Assembly (NCBI GenBank): GCA_002340985.1
Contig: DDNC01000014.1
Coordinates: forward strand, 397,599 to 461,598
Reading direction: 5' to 3'
From: Firmicutes bacterium UBA2530
GTDB taxonomy: Bacteria > Bacillota > Clostridia > Tissierellales > Sedimentibacteraceae
Length of the DNA: 64,000 nucleotides
Positions 8,718 through 16,857 of the stretch are shown one piece after another. Each line of letters begins with the position of its first letter. Within the stretch, counting starts at the first letter, position 1. The translations under genes and the position numbers were made by a program. The notes below the pieces were generated by a model. The model was not told the DNA's origin, searched no databases, and was given only the letters and a program-made list of their open reading frames with translations.

Positions 8718-9352
8718 TTATTCAAACCTCCCATGAAATCCTTGTTGTCCACAAGGCCTTCTGATTTAAATATGGCTGTCATAGCAGCCATTTCAGCGTT
8801 GCTGTCCAAGACATCCTTGGAAAAAAGACTGTCGTACTTTCTTTCAAATGCATCTGATATCTGATTTAAAAATGTGTAAAATTGATCTGCAAACTTCTTG
8901 GCTTCATCTGTCCTGAAAGATCCTGATGCTAAATTTTCATATGTATCTACAATATTCATCAGTCCCGGCAAGTAGTAAGAGGAAAAATCATTGAGCTTAG
9001 AATGCAGTGAGTGGTCCTCTTCCAGTGCTCCGAGAATTTTCGAACAGCTTTTGTGAATTGATCTAAGCAGCTCCGTGATACCTTTGTCTATATTCATTTT
9101 CATTAATGAGGAAATGTAACGCTCAAGCCTGGAAGAATGCTCCAAAATCGACTCTTTAATTTTCTGGTATTCGTCTGCATCACTGTTCAGATGTATTTTC
9201 AGTTTCTTTTCTTTTTCAAAAGATCTAATTGTTAAATAAGCTATTCCGAAACATGCCGCAGCACATGCTGCCGATATTAAAATGTTTCTTCCCGCAAGCC
9301 AGACAGTCAGGAATACCAAGGCTGAAACAATACCGAGAAATATTTCTTTCAT
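8714..9352 (-). CDS. XpaC-like membrane protein
   Basis: A 212-residue protein with two N-terminal membrane segments (residues about 4-22 and 26-44) and a cytoplasmic helical region rich in charged residues. Architecture, length and its place next to a telA homologue fit the XpaC family, named after hydrolysis of a chromogenic phosphate in Bacillus but of unknown function. GGAG precedes the ATG; the stop overlaps the next gene by 4 nt. It could link the extracellular binding modules of this operon to the cytoplasmic TelA-like protein; that is inference. Confidence 0.75.
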   Translation of the reverse strand: MKEIFLGIVSALVFLTVWLAGRNILISAACAAACFGIAYLTIRSFEKEKKLKIHLNSDADEYQKIKESILEHSSRLERYISSLMKMNIDKGITELLRSIHKSCSKILGALEEDHSLHSKLNDFSSYYLPGLMNIVDTYENLASGSFRTDEAKKFADQFYTFLNQISDAFERKYDSLFSKDVLDSNAEMAAMTAIFKSEGLVDNKDFMGGLNK

Positions 9353-9366
9353 TATGATTCTCCATT

Positions 9367-10905
9367 CTAATTATAAGCTCGTATTTCTTTAAAAGCATTG
9401 ATAAGGTCTGTTCTTCCGTCAAAGGTCCTGCCGTTTGTCAGCCTGCTGATTTCATCCAGCTGCTCAGGGTTTGCATCTCCGAACATAATAGAAAATACAG
9501 GTATGTCAAATTCTCTATTTTCAAATCTCCCGTTGGATTCACCATCAGTCATCAGCACGATTGATTTAGTATATGTATCTGAGTCAAAGTCTGACAATAT
9601 ATCACGAGCCAGCTCCACCGGCTTGTATATGTCTGTTCCGCCGTTTACTTCCGTGCTTTTTATTTTTGAAATCAAAGGTTCAGTATCAGTCCCGGATTCC
9701 GTAGAATCAACCCAGATAGGTTCTGCTTCAAAAGGAATTACGAATATTTCGTCATGTTGAGCAAACTGTATAAGATCCTTTGATGCTTCATTTGCGTTCA
9801 ATATTTTTTCCATTGCGGCCAATAACTGCCTGTTCCCAACTCCGTACATGCTTCCCGAATAATCAAGGCAAAAAACTACGGCAGACGGTTTTCTGAACAT
9901 ATCCTGATAAAGTGCCAGTGATTTTTTTATAACATCCCCGGCGGGATATTTAATTGGAGAAATATAAGAGTTTTTATTAATTCCGTAAGATTCCTTGAAA
10001 ACTTCTTCGTTTTCCACCAATCCACCATAAGAAGTTCTCCTTCCCATGCTCTCAAGCTTTTTCTGGGTATCCTTTGATAAAAGGAAGTCCTGCAGGAGCT
10101 TGAAATTTTTCAGCTTATTTTCGTTGTTGTTGTCCACATAGGCAAAGGGACTGTCCGATACAGATACGCCATCCGAGGGATATATGAACATCAGAGGTTC
10201 CTTATTGCTTTTTATAAGCCGATTGTTCAGCTCTATGAGCGAAGATTCATAATTCACAAGCGCATCATAATCGCCGGAATTGAATATGTCTATTAAGTAC
10301 TCGTCATTTCCGGAATTTCTTGCCACGCCCTTAAACAGCTTTTTAAGGCTTTCATGAAGCGCTTCAGAATTGAGGTCTTCTTCCGTCAATACCGGAGGAT
10401 TGCCGGCAAGACAGTTTAAAAATCCGATGTAAGCTGAAGCTCCGCTGTTTGTTTGTGTAACAGAAGGCATCAAAAACTTTAAATGTCCGGCCTCAACTGC
10501 TGATACCAAATCACTTACAACCGTATCTCTGCTGAAGCCAAGACTGTCATACTTGGCCTTTTTCACCGCAAATATTACAGGATTAACGGATATGGATTTG
10601 GAATTTTTTAATACAGAGCTTGATATGGAAGCATTCCATATGCTGTTTGATGACCAGACTGCATCATAGCTTCTCTGATTTGCCTGCAGCATGTACGGAA
10701 TGTTCAGTGAGCCTGTGTATACAAACCTTAAATCTATTTTATTTTTGGAGGCAAATTCCATGAGCAGCGGTTCTAAATCCTCATTTTCACTGCTGGACAG
10801 GACAGTGAAGGGTTCATTGTCCGCAGTATTGCCGCCGGAGGTACAGGAGCACAATGAATACAATGAAGCTACTAACAGCAATACTATTAGTATTTTTTTA
10901 TACAA
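9367..10905 (-). CDS. Lipoprotein with solute-binding-like and von Willebrand A domains
   Basis: The N terminus is a lipoprotein signal (hydrophobic stretch ending LYSLCSC). Residues about 30-310 resemble a type II solute-binding protein (YDAVWSSNSIW, SGASAYIGFLN). A vWA domain fills the C-terminal third with a complete MIDAS: DYSGS near residue 345, the Thr in GGTD, and MTDGESNG. Such domains bind ligands or partner proteins through a metal. I choose a TTG at 10905 because GGGAG sits 8 nt upstream; the upstream TTG at 10920 lacks a site. It is the first gene of the operon with xpaC-like, SBP and telA-like genes. About 512 residues. Confidence 0.85.
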   Translation of the reverse strand: MYKKILIVLLLVASLYSLCSCTSGGNTADNEPFTVLSSSENEDLEPLLMEFASKNKIDLRFVYTGSLNIPYMLQANQRSYDAVWSSNSIWNASISSSVLKNSKSISVNPVIFAVKKAKYDSLGFSRDTVVSDLVSAVEAGHLKFLMPSVTQTNSGASAYIGFLNCLAGNPPVLTEEDLNSEALHESLKKLFKGVARNSGNDEYLIDIFNSGDYDALVNYESSLIELNNRLIKSNKEPLMFIYPSDGVSVSDSPFAYVDNNNENKLKNFKLLQDFLLSKDTQKKLESMGRRTSYGGLVENEEVFKESYGINKNSYISPIKYPAGDVIKKSLALYQDMFRKPSAVVFCLDYSGSMYGVGNRQLLAAMEKILNANEASKDLIQFAQHDEIFVIPFEAEPIWVDSTESGTDTEPLISKIKSTEVNGGTDIYKPVELARDILSDFDSDTYTKSIVLMTDGESNGRFENREFDIPVFSIMFGDANPEQLDEISRLTNGRTFDGRTDLINAFKEIRAYN

Positions 10906-11000
10906 GACTATCACTCCCAATCTTTATATCTTTTCCTACATTATAGCATACGCAAGAAAATATTCATAATAAAAAATAAGCCTTTTGATATAAGAAATGC

Positions 11001-11030
11001 AAAAAACACAGGCGTGTTTACCTGTGTTTT
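11001..11030 (-). terminator. Terminator of the TDT-family gene
   Basis: AAAACACAGG and CCTGTGTTTT enclose an 8-nt loop, and the minus strand continues into six T. It follows the TDT gene stop by about 17 nt. Confidence 0.85.
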
Positions 11031-11046
11031 CTATATATGCGGTCAC

Positions 11047-11979
11047 TTAAGCTTGCATAGGTGCTTCTTTTGCTGTAAGAAATTGCATGTATCTGTATAA
11101 AACATATAATACAATTGCAACAGCTGCTGCTTCCTGGAATTTCACAAGGTATTTCAACCATGATACGGGGTTACCCGATTTGGACAAAAATCCGCTCATA
11201 AGCTTCATTGCAATGCCGCTGATTACTAAAGGGAAGGTAAATCCTGAATAGCTTGGATAAAATTTAAGCTTTAAAAGCTTAGGGAGCATTATTATGGCAT
11301 AAATGTACATGATTATGGACATTGCTGCCAAAAACCACATTATTGACATATTTTTTTCCGCAAAGGAGTTAATGTATCCTGCAAGCAAGAGGCTGGCAGG
11401 TGCCGCAAAAATAATTAAGGTAGGTGAAGCCGGTTCTGGCATTTCTTTTACTTTTAATGTTCTGTACAGCACAATAGGCAGCAGAACAATGTATGATCCA
11501 AATCCGAACCAGAAAATAATCTGTCCGGCAGTATTCATTTTAAATGCCGGAGCCGTGACACTTGCTACCACAATACCTACATAAACAATAAACCAGGATG
11601 GAAATACCTGTTTTATTTTAAAACTTAAAACAAACTTTTTACTGAACCAAAAAATCATCAATATATGAGCAATCAGTCCCACAACCCACATGATGAATGC
11701 CACAATCGAAGATACAGGCTTTAAATAAGATGCCAAAAGCATTGCGGCCATTGACAGTGTCGGAAATACGCTTGCTACAACAGGGTTTTGGAGACTCTCC
11801 TTCACCCCTGCCGTGTATTTTACCATTTTTACAATCATTAAAATAAAAAGTGCTGCAGAAATAATTCCGAAAATACTTCGATATATCTCTCCGTAGGATT
11901 GTACCAAATTTCCTGCTGCAGCTAATCCCAGTATAAGCCCTGATATGGGGACGGGATATTTTTTTAGTATTGCGTTCAT
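11047..11979 (-). CDS. TDT-family (TehA/SLAC1-type) membrane transporter
   Basis: A 310-residue integral membrane protein with about ten hydrophobic helices and the family start (KYPVPISGLILGLAAAGNL). TDT members carry tellurite, dicarboxylates or other anions; the substrate here cannot be told from sequence. GGAGGTAAAA precedes the ATG. It stands alone, with its own terminator. Its closeness to a telA-like operon is suggestive, but the two are separate transcription units. Confidence 0.85.
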   Translation of the reverse strand: MNAILKKYPVPISGLILGLAAAGNLVQSYGEIYRSIFGIISAALFILMIVKMVKYTAGVKESLQNPVVASVFPTLSMAAMLLASYLKPVSSIVAFIMWVVGLIAHILMIFWFSKKFVLSFKIKQVFPSWFIVYVGIVVASVTAPAFKMNTAGQIIFWFGFGSYIVLLPIVLYRTLKVKEMPEPASPTLIIFAAPASLLLAGYINSFAEKNMSIMWFLAAMSIIMYIYAIIMLPKLLKLKFYPSYSGFTFPLVISGIAMKLMSGFLSKSGNPVSWLKYLVKFQEAAAVAIVLYVLYRYMQFLTAKEAPMQA

Positions 11980-12093
11980 TTTTACCTCCAGGTAATAAAT
12001 TAAGTAATTAATTATAGCATATAATTTAATTTGTATTCATCAATAAAAATTATACCTAATCAAGAATGTATGAAATTAATTCATTGGAAATTC

Positions 12094-12143
12094 GGCAATA
12101 GACAAGTTATAATCAATAGGCAATAAGTATAACTACGGCAATA
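12094..12143. repeat. Three direct GGCAATA heptamers
   Basis: Exact copies begin at 12094, 12119 and 12137. They lie upstream of the TDT gene and may be binding sites or chance. Confidence 0.4.
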
Positions 12144-12189
12144 TGGGTTACTGATGAATTCATAAAGTACGGTATGGTTCATGTTGAAT

Positions 12190-12228
12190 AAGTAAAAAAA
12201 ACCAGGGATACTGGTTTTTATTTTACTT
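12190..12228 (-). terminator. Terminator of the dehydratase-activase operon
   Basis: A stem of AAAACCAG/CTGGTTTT around GGATA, with AAGTAAAA/TTTTACTT extending it, followed by a T-run on the minus strand. Confidence 0.85.
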
Positions 12229-12233
12229 ATTTG

Positions 12234-13211
12234 TCAAGCTAATAAATCATTCACCTGATGTGAGGTCTTGCTGCTCCACTTTCCGCATCTGTCACCGAAA
12301 AAACCAATTGCTGAGTTGTTTTCGGATATTTTTACAACTTCACACATGTTGTGGCAGCCTTCACATTCGAAACTTCTTGAAATTATGTTGCTGAGAGCTG
12401 AATTAAATCCTCTGAATTTACTTGTTCCTGATTTCTGAACTGCATTTTTTGCTATAATGGCTGCTCCTATGGCGCCCATCATATTGTAATGCTCAGGAAC
12501 AAATATTTCGCATCTAAGGGAATTTTCAAAGGCTTTTTTCATTCCGATGTTGGCGGCAACTCCTCCCTGGAATAATATTTTAGGAAGTATTGTCTTGCCC
12601 TTGGCAATATTGTTTAAATAGTTTCTTACCAGAGCATCACACAGCCCCCTGATTATTTCAGATTGATTGTATCCGAGCTGCTGCTTATGTATCATATCCG
12701 ATTCCGCAAATACTGCGCATCTTCCGGCAATTCTTACGGATGTACTCGCGTCTAAGGCGTATTCTCCAAATTTTTCTATGGGTATGCCAAGCCTCTCAGC
12801 CTGTCTGTCGAGAAAAGAGCCGGTTCCCGCCGCACATACTGTATTCATGGCAAAATCAGAAACAATGCCGTCATTCAATACTATTATTTTGGAGTCTTGC
12901 CCGCCTATTTCAATAATTGTTCTGACATCGCGGTAAATTTCCAGAGCCGCAGTGGCATGAGCAGTGATTTCATTTTTCACCGCATCGGCACCGATTATTG
13001 AAGATGCGATTGTTCTGCCGCTTCCTGTGGTTCCTGCCGCTGCTATTTCTGATTCCTTATACTTATCCTTAAGCATTCGGAAACCTTCCTGAACAGCCTT
13101 TATAGGGTTACCCTTGGTCTTAAGATATATTTTTTCTATAACGTTCATGTTCTTGTCAATAAGCACAATATCAGTGCTGACAGAACCAACATCAACACCC
13201 AGATAATACAT
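12234..13211 (-). CDS. Acyl-CoA dehydratase activase (BadF/HgdC-type ATPase)
   Basis: A 325-residue ASKHA-fold ATPase. It begins with the phosphate-binding loop GVDVGSVSTD and has GGQDSK near residue 100. The two Cys that hold the [4Fe-4S] cluster in HgdC-type activases are present (VCAAGTGSFLDRQ near 126, GRCAVFAESD near 163). These proteins pass one electron, driven by ATP, to 2-hydroxyacyl-CoA dehydratases. The extra C-terminal Cys motif CEGCHNMC with a later DRCGKW is seen in a subgroup. GGAGG precedes the ATG and the gene overlaps its neighbour by 20 nt. No typical dehydratase subunits are in the window. Confidence 0.9.
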   Translation of the reverse strand: MYYLGVDVGSVSTDIVLIDKNMNVIEKIYLKTKGNPIKAVQEGFRMLKDKYKESEIAAAGTTGSGRTIASSIIGADAVKNEITAHATAALEIYRDVRTIIEIGGQDSKIIVLNDGIVSDFAMNTVCAAGTGSFLDRQAERLGIPIEKFGEYALDASTSVRIAGRCAVFAESDMIHKQQLGYNQSEIIRGLCDALVRNYLNNIAKGKTILPKILFQGGVAANIGMKKAFENSLRCEIFVPEHYNMMGAIGAAIIAKNAVQKSGTSKFRGFNSALSNIISRSFECEGCHNMCEVVKISENNSAIGFFGDRCGKWSSKTSHQVNDLLA

Positions 13212-14289
13212 TTTGCCGCCTCCTTTCGAGCAAATCCAAAAAAGCCTCTATTCTCGTTACATACCCTGCTTCTCCGGTCATATCATCCACCACCAATGAC
13301 ATTACAGGAAAGTTCATTTCCTTTGATATGGTGGGAAGTATTGATTTAGATACGATTTCAGGCATGCATCCCATGGGAAATATCTGAATGGCACCATCAA
13401 AGCCTTCTGCACATGCCGTCACTGCTTCACCGATACATTCAACTGCATGCCCGCCTATTTGCATGGGGAGGTACTTTTTGGCGTTTTTTCTTATATGTAA
13501 GGAGTTAATTTTAAGAGGACTGAGGGCCGCATTCTTTACCCACCAGCTTGGAGTAAGTCCCCTGCTGGATGATACGCCATAGTCCATCAGTTTATCTTCT
13601 ATATAAAAATTTGAAAAAGGCTCTATGACTGTGTAGATTTCTCCTATTATTGCAATATGTAACGGATTTTTGTTTATATCTACATTAATATGATTAAACT
13701 TTTCTCTGTATATTTTAAGAAAATTAATCATTTCTTTGGGATTGGTGCAGTTCATTACATCTGCCTTGCATTTGTTCAGTAAGTTCTTGCACTCCCCTTT
13801 GTTTCTCTCATATCCGGCGTACATGTATGCTGATTGCTCTATTTCATCTATTAAATTCATTACTTTCACAGAACTTGAAAACGCATGTATTTTTTGTATG
13901 ATATTTTTACTTCCGGCTGATGACAACACCTTTATTCTCCTGTATAATTCTCTCAATCCAATATCCTTTGGATAATCTATTACAATAAAGTTTATATTGT
14001 AGCCTAATGATTTCATTAAGTTCATCTGCAGCTCACAGTATTCACCGAACCTGCAAGGTCCGCAGCTTCCTGCAAGAATAATCGTATCTGCTCCCTGTTC
14101 GATCGCACGTATATAATTTCCAATCATTAGTTTATAGGGAAGACATATTTCTTCAGGAGAATGAAGAGAGCCTATTTCTAGTACTGCATCGTTATTTTTT
14201 TCGGGTATGACGTAGTCTACTCCCATGCCGTCCAGCAGCGCCTTGGCTGCAATGTATATGTTACCCATGTGCGGAAAGGTTACTTTCAT
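13192..14289 (-). CDS. 2-hydroxyacyl-CoA dehydratase-superfamily protein, probable Fe-S partner of the activase
   Basis: A 365-residue protein related to the D-component-like family found next to HgdC-type activases. Cys-bearing motifs are conserved (EEICLPYK near residue 52, GSCGPCRFGEYCE near 75, FPMGCMPE near 308), suggesting an iron-sulphur cluster. The reaction is unknown. AAAGGAGGATG precedes the ATG, and it overlaps the genes on both sides (29 and 20 nt), so the three proteins are likely made together and act as one complex. Confidence 0.78.
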   Translation of the reverse strand: MKVTFPHMGNIYIAAKALLDGMGVDYVIPEKNNDAVLEIGSLHSPEEICLPYKLMIGNYIRAIEQGADTIILAGSCGPCRFGEYCELQMNLMKSLGYNINFIVIDYPKDIGLRELYRRIKVLSSAGSKNIIQKIHAFSSSVKVMNLIDEIEQSAYMYAGYERNKGECKNLLNKCKADVMNCTNPKEMINFLKIYREKFNHINVDINKNPLHIAIIGEIYTVIEPFSNFYIEDKLMDYGVSSSRGLTPSWWVKNAALSPLKINSLHIRKNAKKYLPMQIGGHAVECIGEAVTACAEGFDGAIQIFPMGCMPEIVSKSILPTISKEMNFPVMSLVVDDMTGEAGYVTRIEAFLDLLERRRQNVLSGC

Positions 14290-15181
14290 TCTTCATCCTC
14301 CTTTCCAGCATGTCTGTGAATGCTTCAAGTCTTGTATATATTCCTGCCTCCCCTGTATGCTCGTCAAGCTTTAGCGTTAAAAAAGGAAAGCTGCCTATTT
14401 TATCCTTTATAAGCTCAATTATTATTGAATCGGTGCCGCAATTGAAGGATGAAACATAAATAATTCCATCAATTCTCTTTTCCTTTACGGCATTGACGGA
14501 AAAGCCGTAATTCTCTCTGGCAAATGTCCAGAATGGTCTCTTGTAAAGGTTGTTGATTTCTAAATTGATTAAAAAGTCATGGGTGAATTCCATGGTTTCT
14601 ACAGATACACCAAGCTCACTAAGCTTTGAAATCAATTCCATGTTTATGAAGCTGTCGTATATATTATAAGGGTGTCCTACAAGAGCTATTTTTATATCAT
14701 TAGAATCATCCTTGACACCTGTAGTATGAATCATCTGATTATCGTATGCTTTTTTATAGGACTGTTTTATTTTAAAGCTGTTTGACGTAATTTTCCTGCC
14801 GGCTGACTGCGCCCATCTGTACAGGTCTTTTTTGGATGTTGCGTAAATTGGTTCCGTTATTGCCGCAGGCATATCCTCGATGCTGTTTAAAACCATTTCC
14901 GGCAGACCACAGAATTTCGGACATATGAATTCGTTCTTTCTGAGTTGCATAATTCGTGGGATTAGTATTAAATCGCATTTGTCCTTTAGAGATGCCGCAT
15001 GGCCGTGAAAAATTTTAACGGGAAGACATGCTTCGTCTACACAATGCTTAACTCCCAAATCCAAAATGCTTTTGTTGGTTTCTTCGGACGTTATTACTTC
15101 AGCGCCCAGCTCGCTGAAAAATGTAATTATAAAGGGATGATATTTATAATACAGCAACCCCTTAGGAATTCCTACCTTCAT
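14261..15181 (-). CDS. Acyl-CoA dehydratase activase-related protein (DUF2229-type)
   Basis: A 306-residue protein starting MKVGIPKGLLYYKYHP, the usual start of DUF2229 proteins that are fused or adjacent to BadF-type activases. Conserved Cys occur at DEACLPVK (near residue 50), FICPKFCGLPE (near 90) and SFNCGTDS (near 247). The same EACLPVK and CGTDS-like elements are echoed in the next gene, so the two are distant relatives. First gene of a three-gene operon. Function unknown; probably redox or cluster-carrying. Confidence 0.78.
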   Translation of the reverse strand: MKVGIPKGLLYYKYHPFIITFFSELGAEVITSEETNKSILDLGVKHCVDEACLPVKIFHGHAASLKDKCDLILIPRIMQLRKNEFICPKFCGLPEMVLNSIEDMPAAITEPIYATSKKDLYRWAQSAGRKITSNSFKIKQSYKKAYDNQMIHTTGVKDDSNDIKIALVGHPYNIYDSFINMELISKLSELGVSVETMEFTHDFLINLEINNLYKRPFWTFARENYGFSVNAVKEKRIDGIIYVSSFNCGTDSIIIELIKDKIGSFPFLTLKLDEHTGEAGIYTRLEAFTDMLERRMKNESNLSAHG

Positions 15182-15193
15182 ATTACCTCCAAT

Positions 15194-15237
15194 AAAAAAA
15201 TATCACAAATTATATTATTTCCCATAATTTGTGATAT
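15194..15237 (-). terminator. Terminator of the atoE-like gene
   Basis: A perfect 14-bp stem (ATATCACAAATTAT and its complement) with a 10-nt loop, then seven T on the minus strand. It also separates atoE from the dehydratase-related operon. Confidence 0.85.
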
Positions 15238-15270
15238 TATTCCTTTATTTATTTAATTTAAGAGTACTTC

Positions 15271-16629
15271 TTAGAATATGAGGAACCCTGCTGATATTAC
15301 CAGTCCGCTGAATAATAATGTTATTACGCAGTAGCCCATAATATCTCTTGCGCTTAACCCTGCAATTGATAATGCGGGCAGTGCCCAGAACGGCTGAATC
15401 ATATTGGTCCACGCATCTCCCCAGGCAATAGCCATTGCCGTCTTGGCAGGAGCTACGCCCAGTATGTTTCCGGCCGGCATCATAATTGGTGCCTGAACAG
15501 CCCATTGTCCTCCACCTGACGGAACAAAGAAGTTTACTATTCCGGCACTCCAGAATGTGAACAGAGGAAATGTCTTTATTGTGGAAATGCTTACAAAGGC
15601 ATTTGATATTACACCTGCTAATGATACTCCGTCAACGTTACCTCCTGTCATCATGCCCATTATTCCGGCATAGAACGGGAACTGAAGGATTATTCCGGCT
15701 GCGCTTGAGGCGGCATCAGTTATGGCATCAATATAGTTTCTCAGGTTTCCGTGAAGAAGTATTCCCACAAACATGAAAATGAAATTAACAAAATCCAGGC
15801 TTAGATTTAAGCCTACTTTTGTAAAGTTATATATGATATAAGAAAAACCTAAAGCTAATGTTATAATCCATAAAATCTTACTTCTTTCCATTTTATCCGC
15901 AGGAGTAAAATTGGCCGGTTCTACCTGAGCACGTTCTTTTTCTATTAATTTAGCAGGATCCACCTCTACAGTATGCTCTTTGTCCGGCATCATAGCTCTG
16001 CAAACAAATGGAAGTCCAAAAATAATTATTCCCGATATGAAAAGGTTCATTGGTGAAAAAATAGTACTGCTTGTAGCTATAGTAAAGCTCTTATCAAATA
16101 TTTCCGGAGCAACTGCCGCAAGAGCACCTTGATTTGCTACCTGAAGTGGTACGGAACCGGATATTCCTCCGTGCCAAACAATAAATCCTGAATATGCGGT
16201 AGCTATTAGAAGTCTGTAATCAATTCCCTTAACTTCCCTGGCAATTTCTTTAGCCAGCAAAGCACCTATAACCAGACCGAAGCCCCAGTTTATCCAGCAT
16301 GCAACAACTGATATAAAAGCAGTTATCATAATACCTCTTACTGGTGTTTTAGCAGTCTTTGCAATTTTTTTAAGAAGATTCTTAAATACTTTTGCCTGTG
16401 CCATAGCGCTGCCTAAAACCAGCACTAAAATCATCTGCATTGTAAATGGAAGAAGGCCGAAGAATCCCTTAGGACCTGCCCAGTGAAGAAGCATTTGAAA
16501 GGGTGTCTGACCGGTTAATGCCACTCCCCCGACAAAAGTAATAATTGTAAGTACAATTGCAAAAATAAATGCGTCAGGCAGGTATTTATTCATTATAAAT
16601 ACACAGCTGTTAGTAAATTTTTTAAACAT
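15271..16629 (-). CDS. Short-chain fatty acid transporter, AtoE family
   Basis: A 452-residue membrane protein with many hydrophobic helices. Family signatures include GFGLVIGALLAKEIAR (near residue 118), WHGGISGSVPL (near 152) and FVPSGGGQWAVQAP (near 370). AtoE-type carriers take up or release short-chain fatty acids such as butyrate. AGGAGGAGAAA precedes the ATG. Its neighbours fit a role in fermentation-product exchange. A terminator in front and one behind make it monocistronic. Confidence 0.9.
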   Translation of the reverse strand: MFKKFTNSCVFIMNKYLPDAFIFAIVLTIITFVGGVALTGQTPFQMLLHWAGPKGFFGLLPFTMQMILVLVLGSAMAQAKVFKNLLKKIAKTAKTPVRGIMITAFISVVACWINWGFGLVIGALLAKEIAREVKGIDYRLLIATAYSGFIVWHGGISGSVPLQVANQGALAAVAPEIFDKSFTIATSSTIFSPMNLFISGIIIFGLPFVCRAMMPDKEHTVEVDPAKLIEKERAQVEPANFTPADKMERSKILWIITLALGFSYIIYNFTKVGLNLSLDFVNFIFMFVGILLHGNLRNYIDAITDAASSAAGIILQFPFYAGIMGMMTGGNVDGVSLAGVISNAFVSISTIKTFPLFTFWSAGIVNFFVPSGGGQWAVQAPIMMPAGNILGVAPAKTAMAIAWGDAWTNMIQPFWALPALSIAGLSARDIMGYCVITLLFSGLVISAGFLIF

Positions 16630-16804
16630 TTTCTCCTCCTATATTTTTATTTTGTTGGTAAGTTAAGAAACGTTAAAAAAATAACAACCATATTTTATAA
16701 TACTTCCGCAAAAAATACAATAGTTTTATACAAGTATGTTATTTAATTGGTATAATAGCATAAAAGGGTATTTTAATTAAGTATTTTCATTGCACTGTTA
16801 AATT

Positions 16805-16846
16805 AAAAATGCTCTGAGATTATTCGTAAATAATTTCAGAGCATTT
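16805..16846 (-). terminator. Terminator of nhaC
   Basis: A 17-bp nearly perfect stem (AAATGCTCTGA core) with a CGTA loop just after the nhaC stop, followed by a T-rich tract on the minus strand. Confidence 0.8.
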
Positions 16847-16857
16847 ATTATGATATA

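Larger units (their letters stand above)
11980..12233. other. Intergenic stretch without a gene
   Basis: 254 nt of AT-rich DNA with no supported reading frame. It holds three copies of GGCAATA (12094, 12119, 12137) and the terminator at 12190-12228. I could not settle on a promoter for the TDT gene. Confidence 0.6.

Noticed and set aside
16630..16800. Sigma-54 promoter before the atoE-like gene
   Set aside because: GG pairs occur, but none has GC at the required 10-nt distance.
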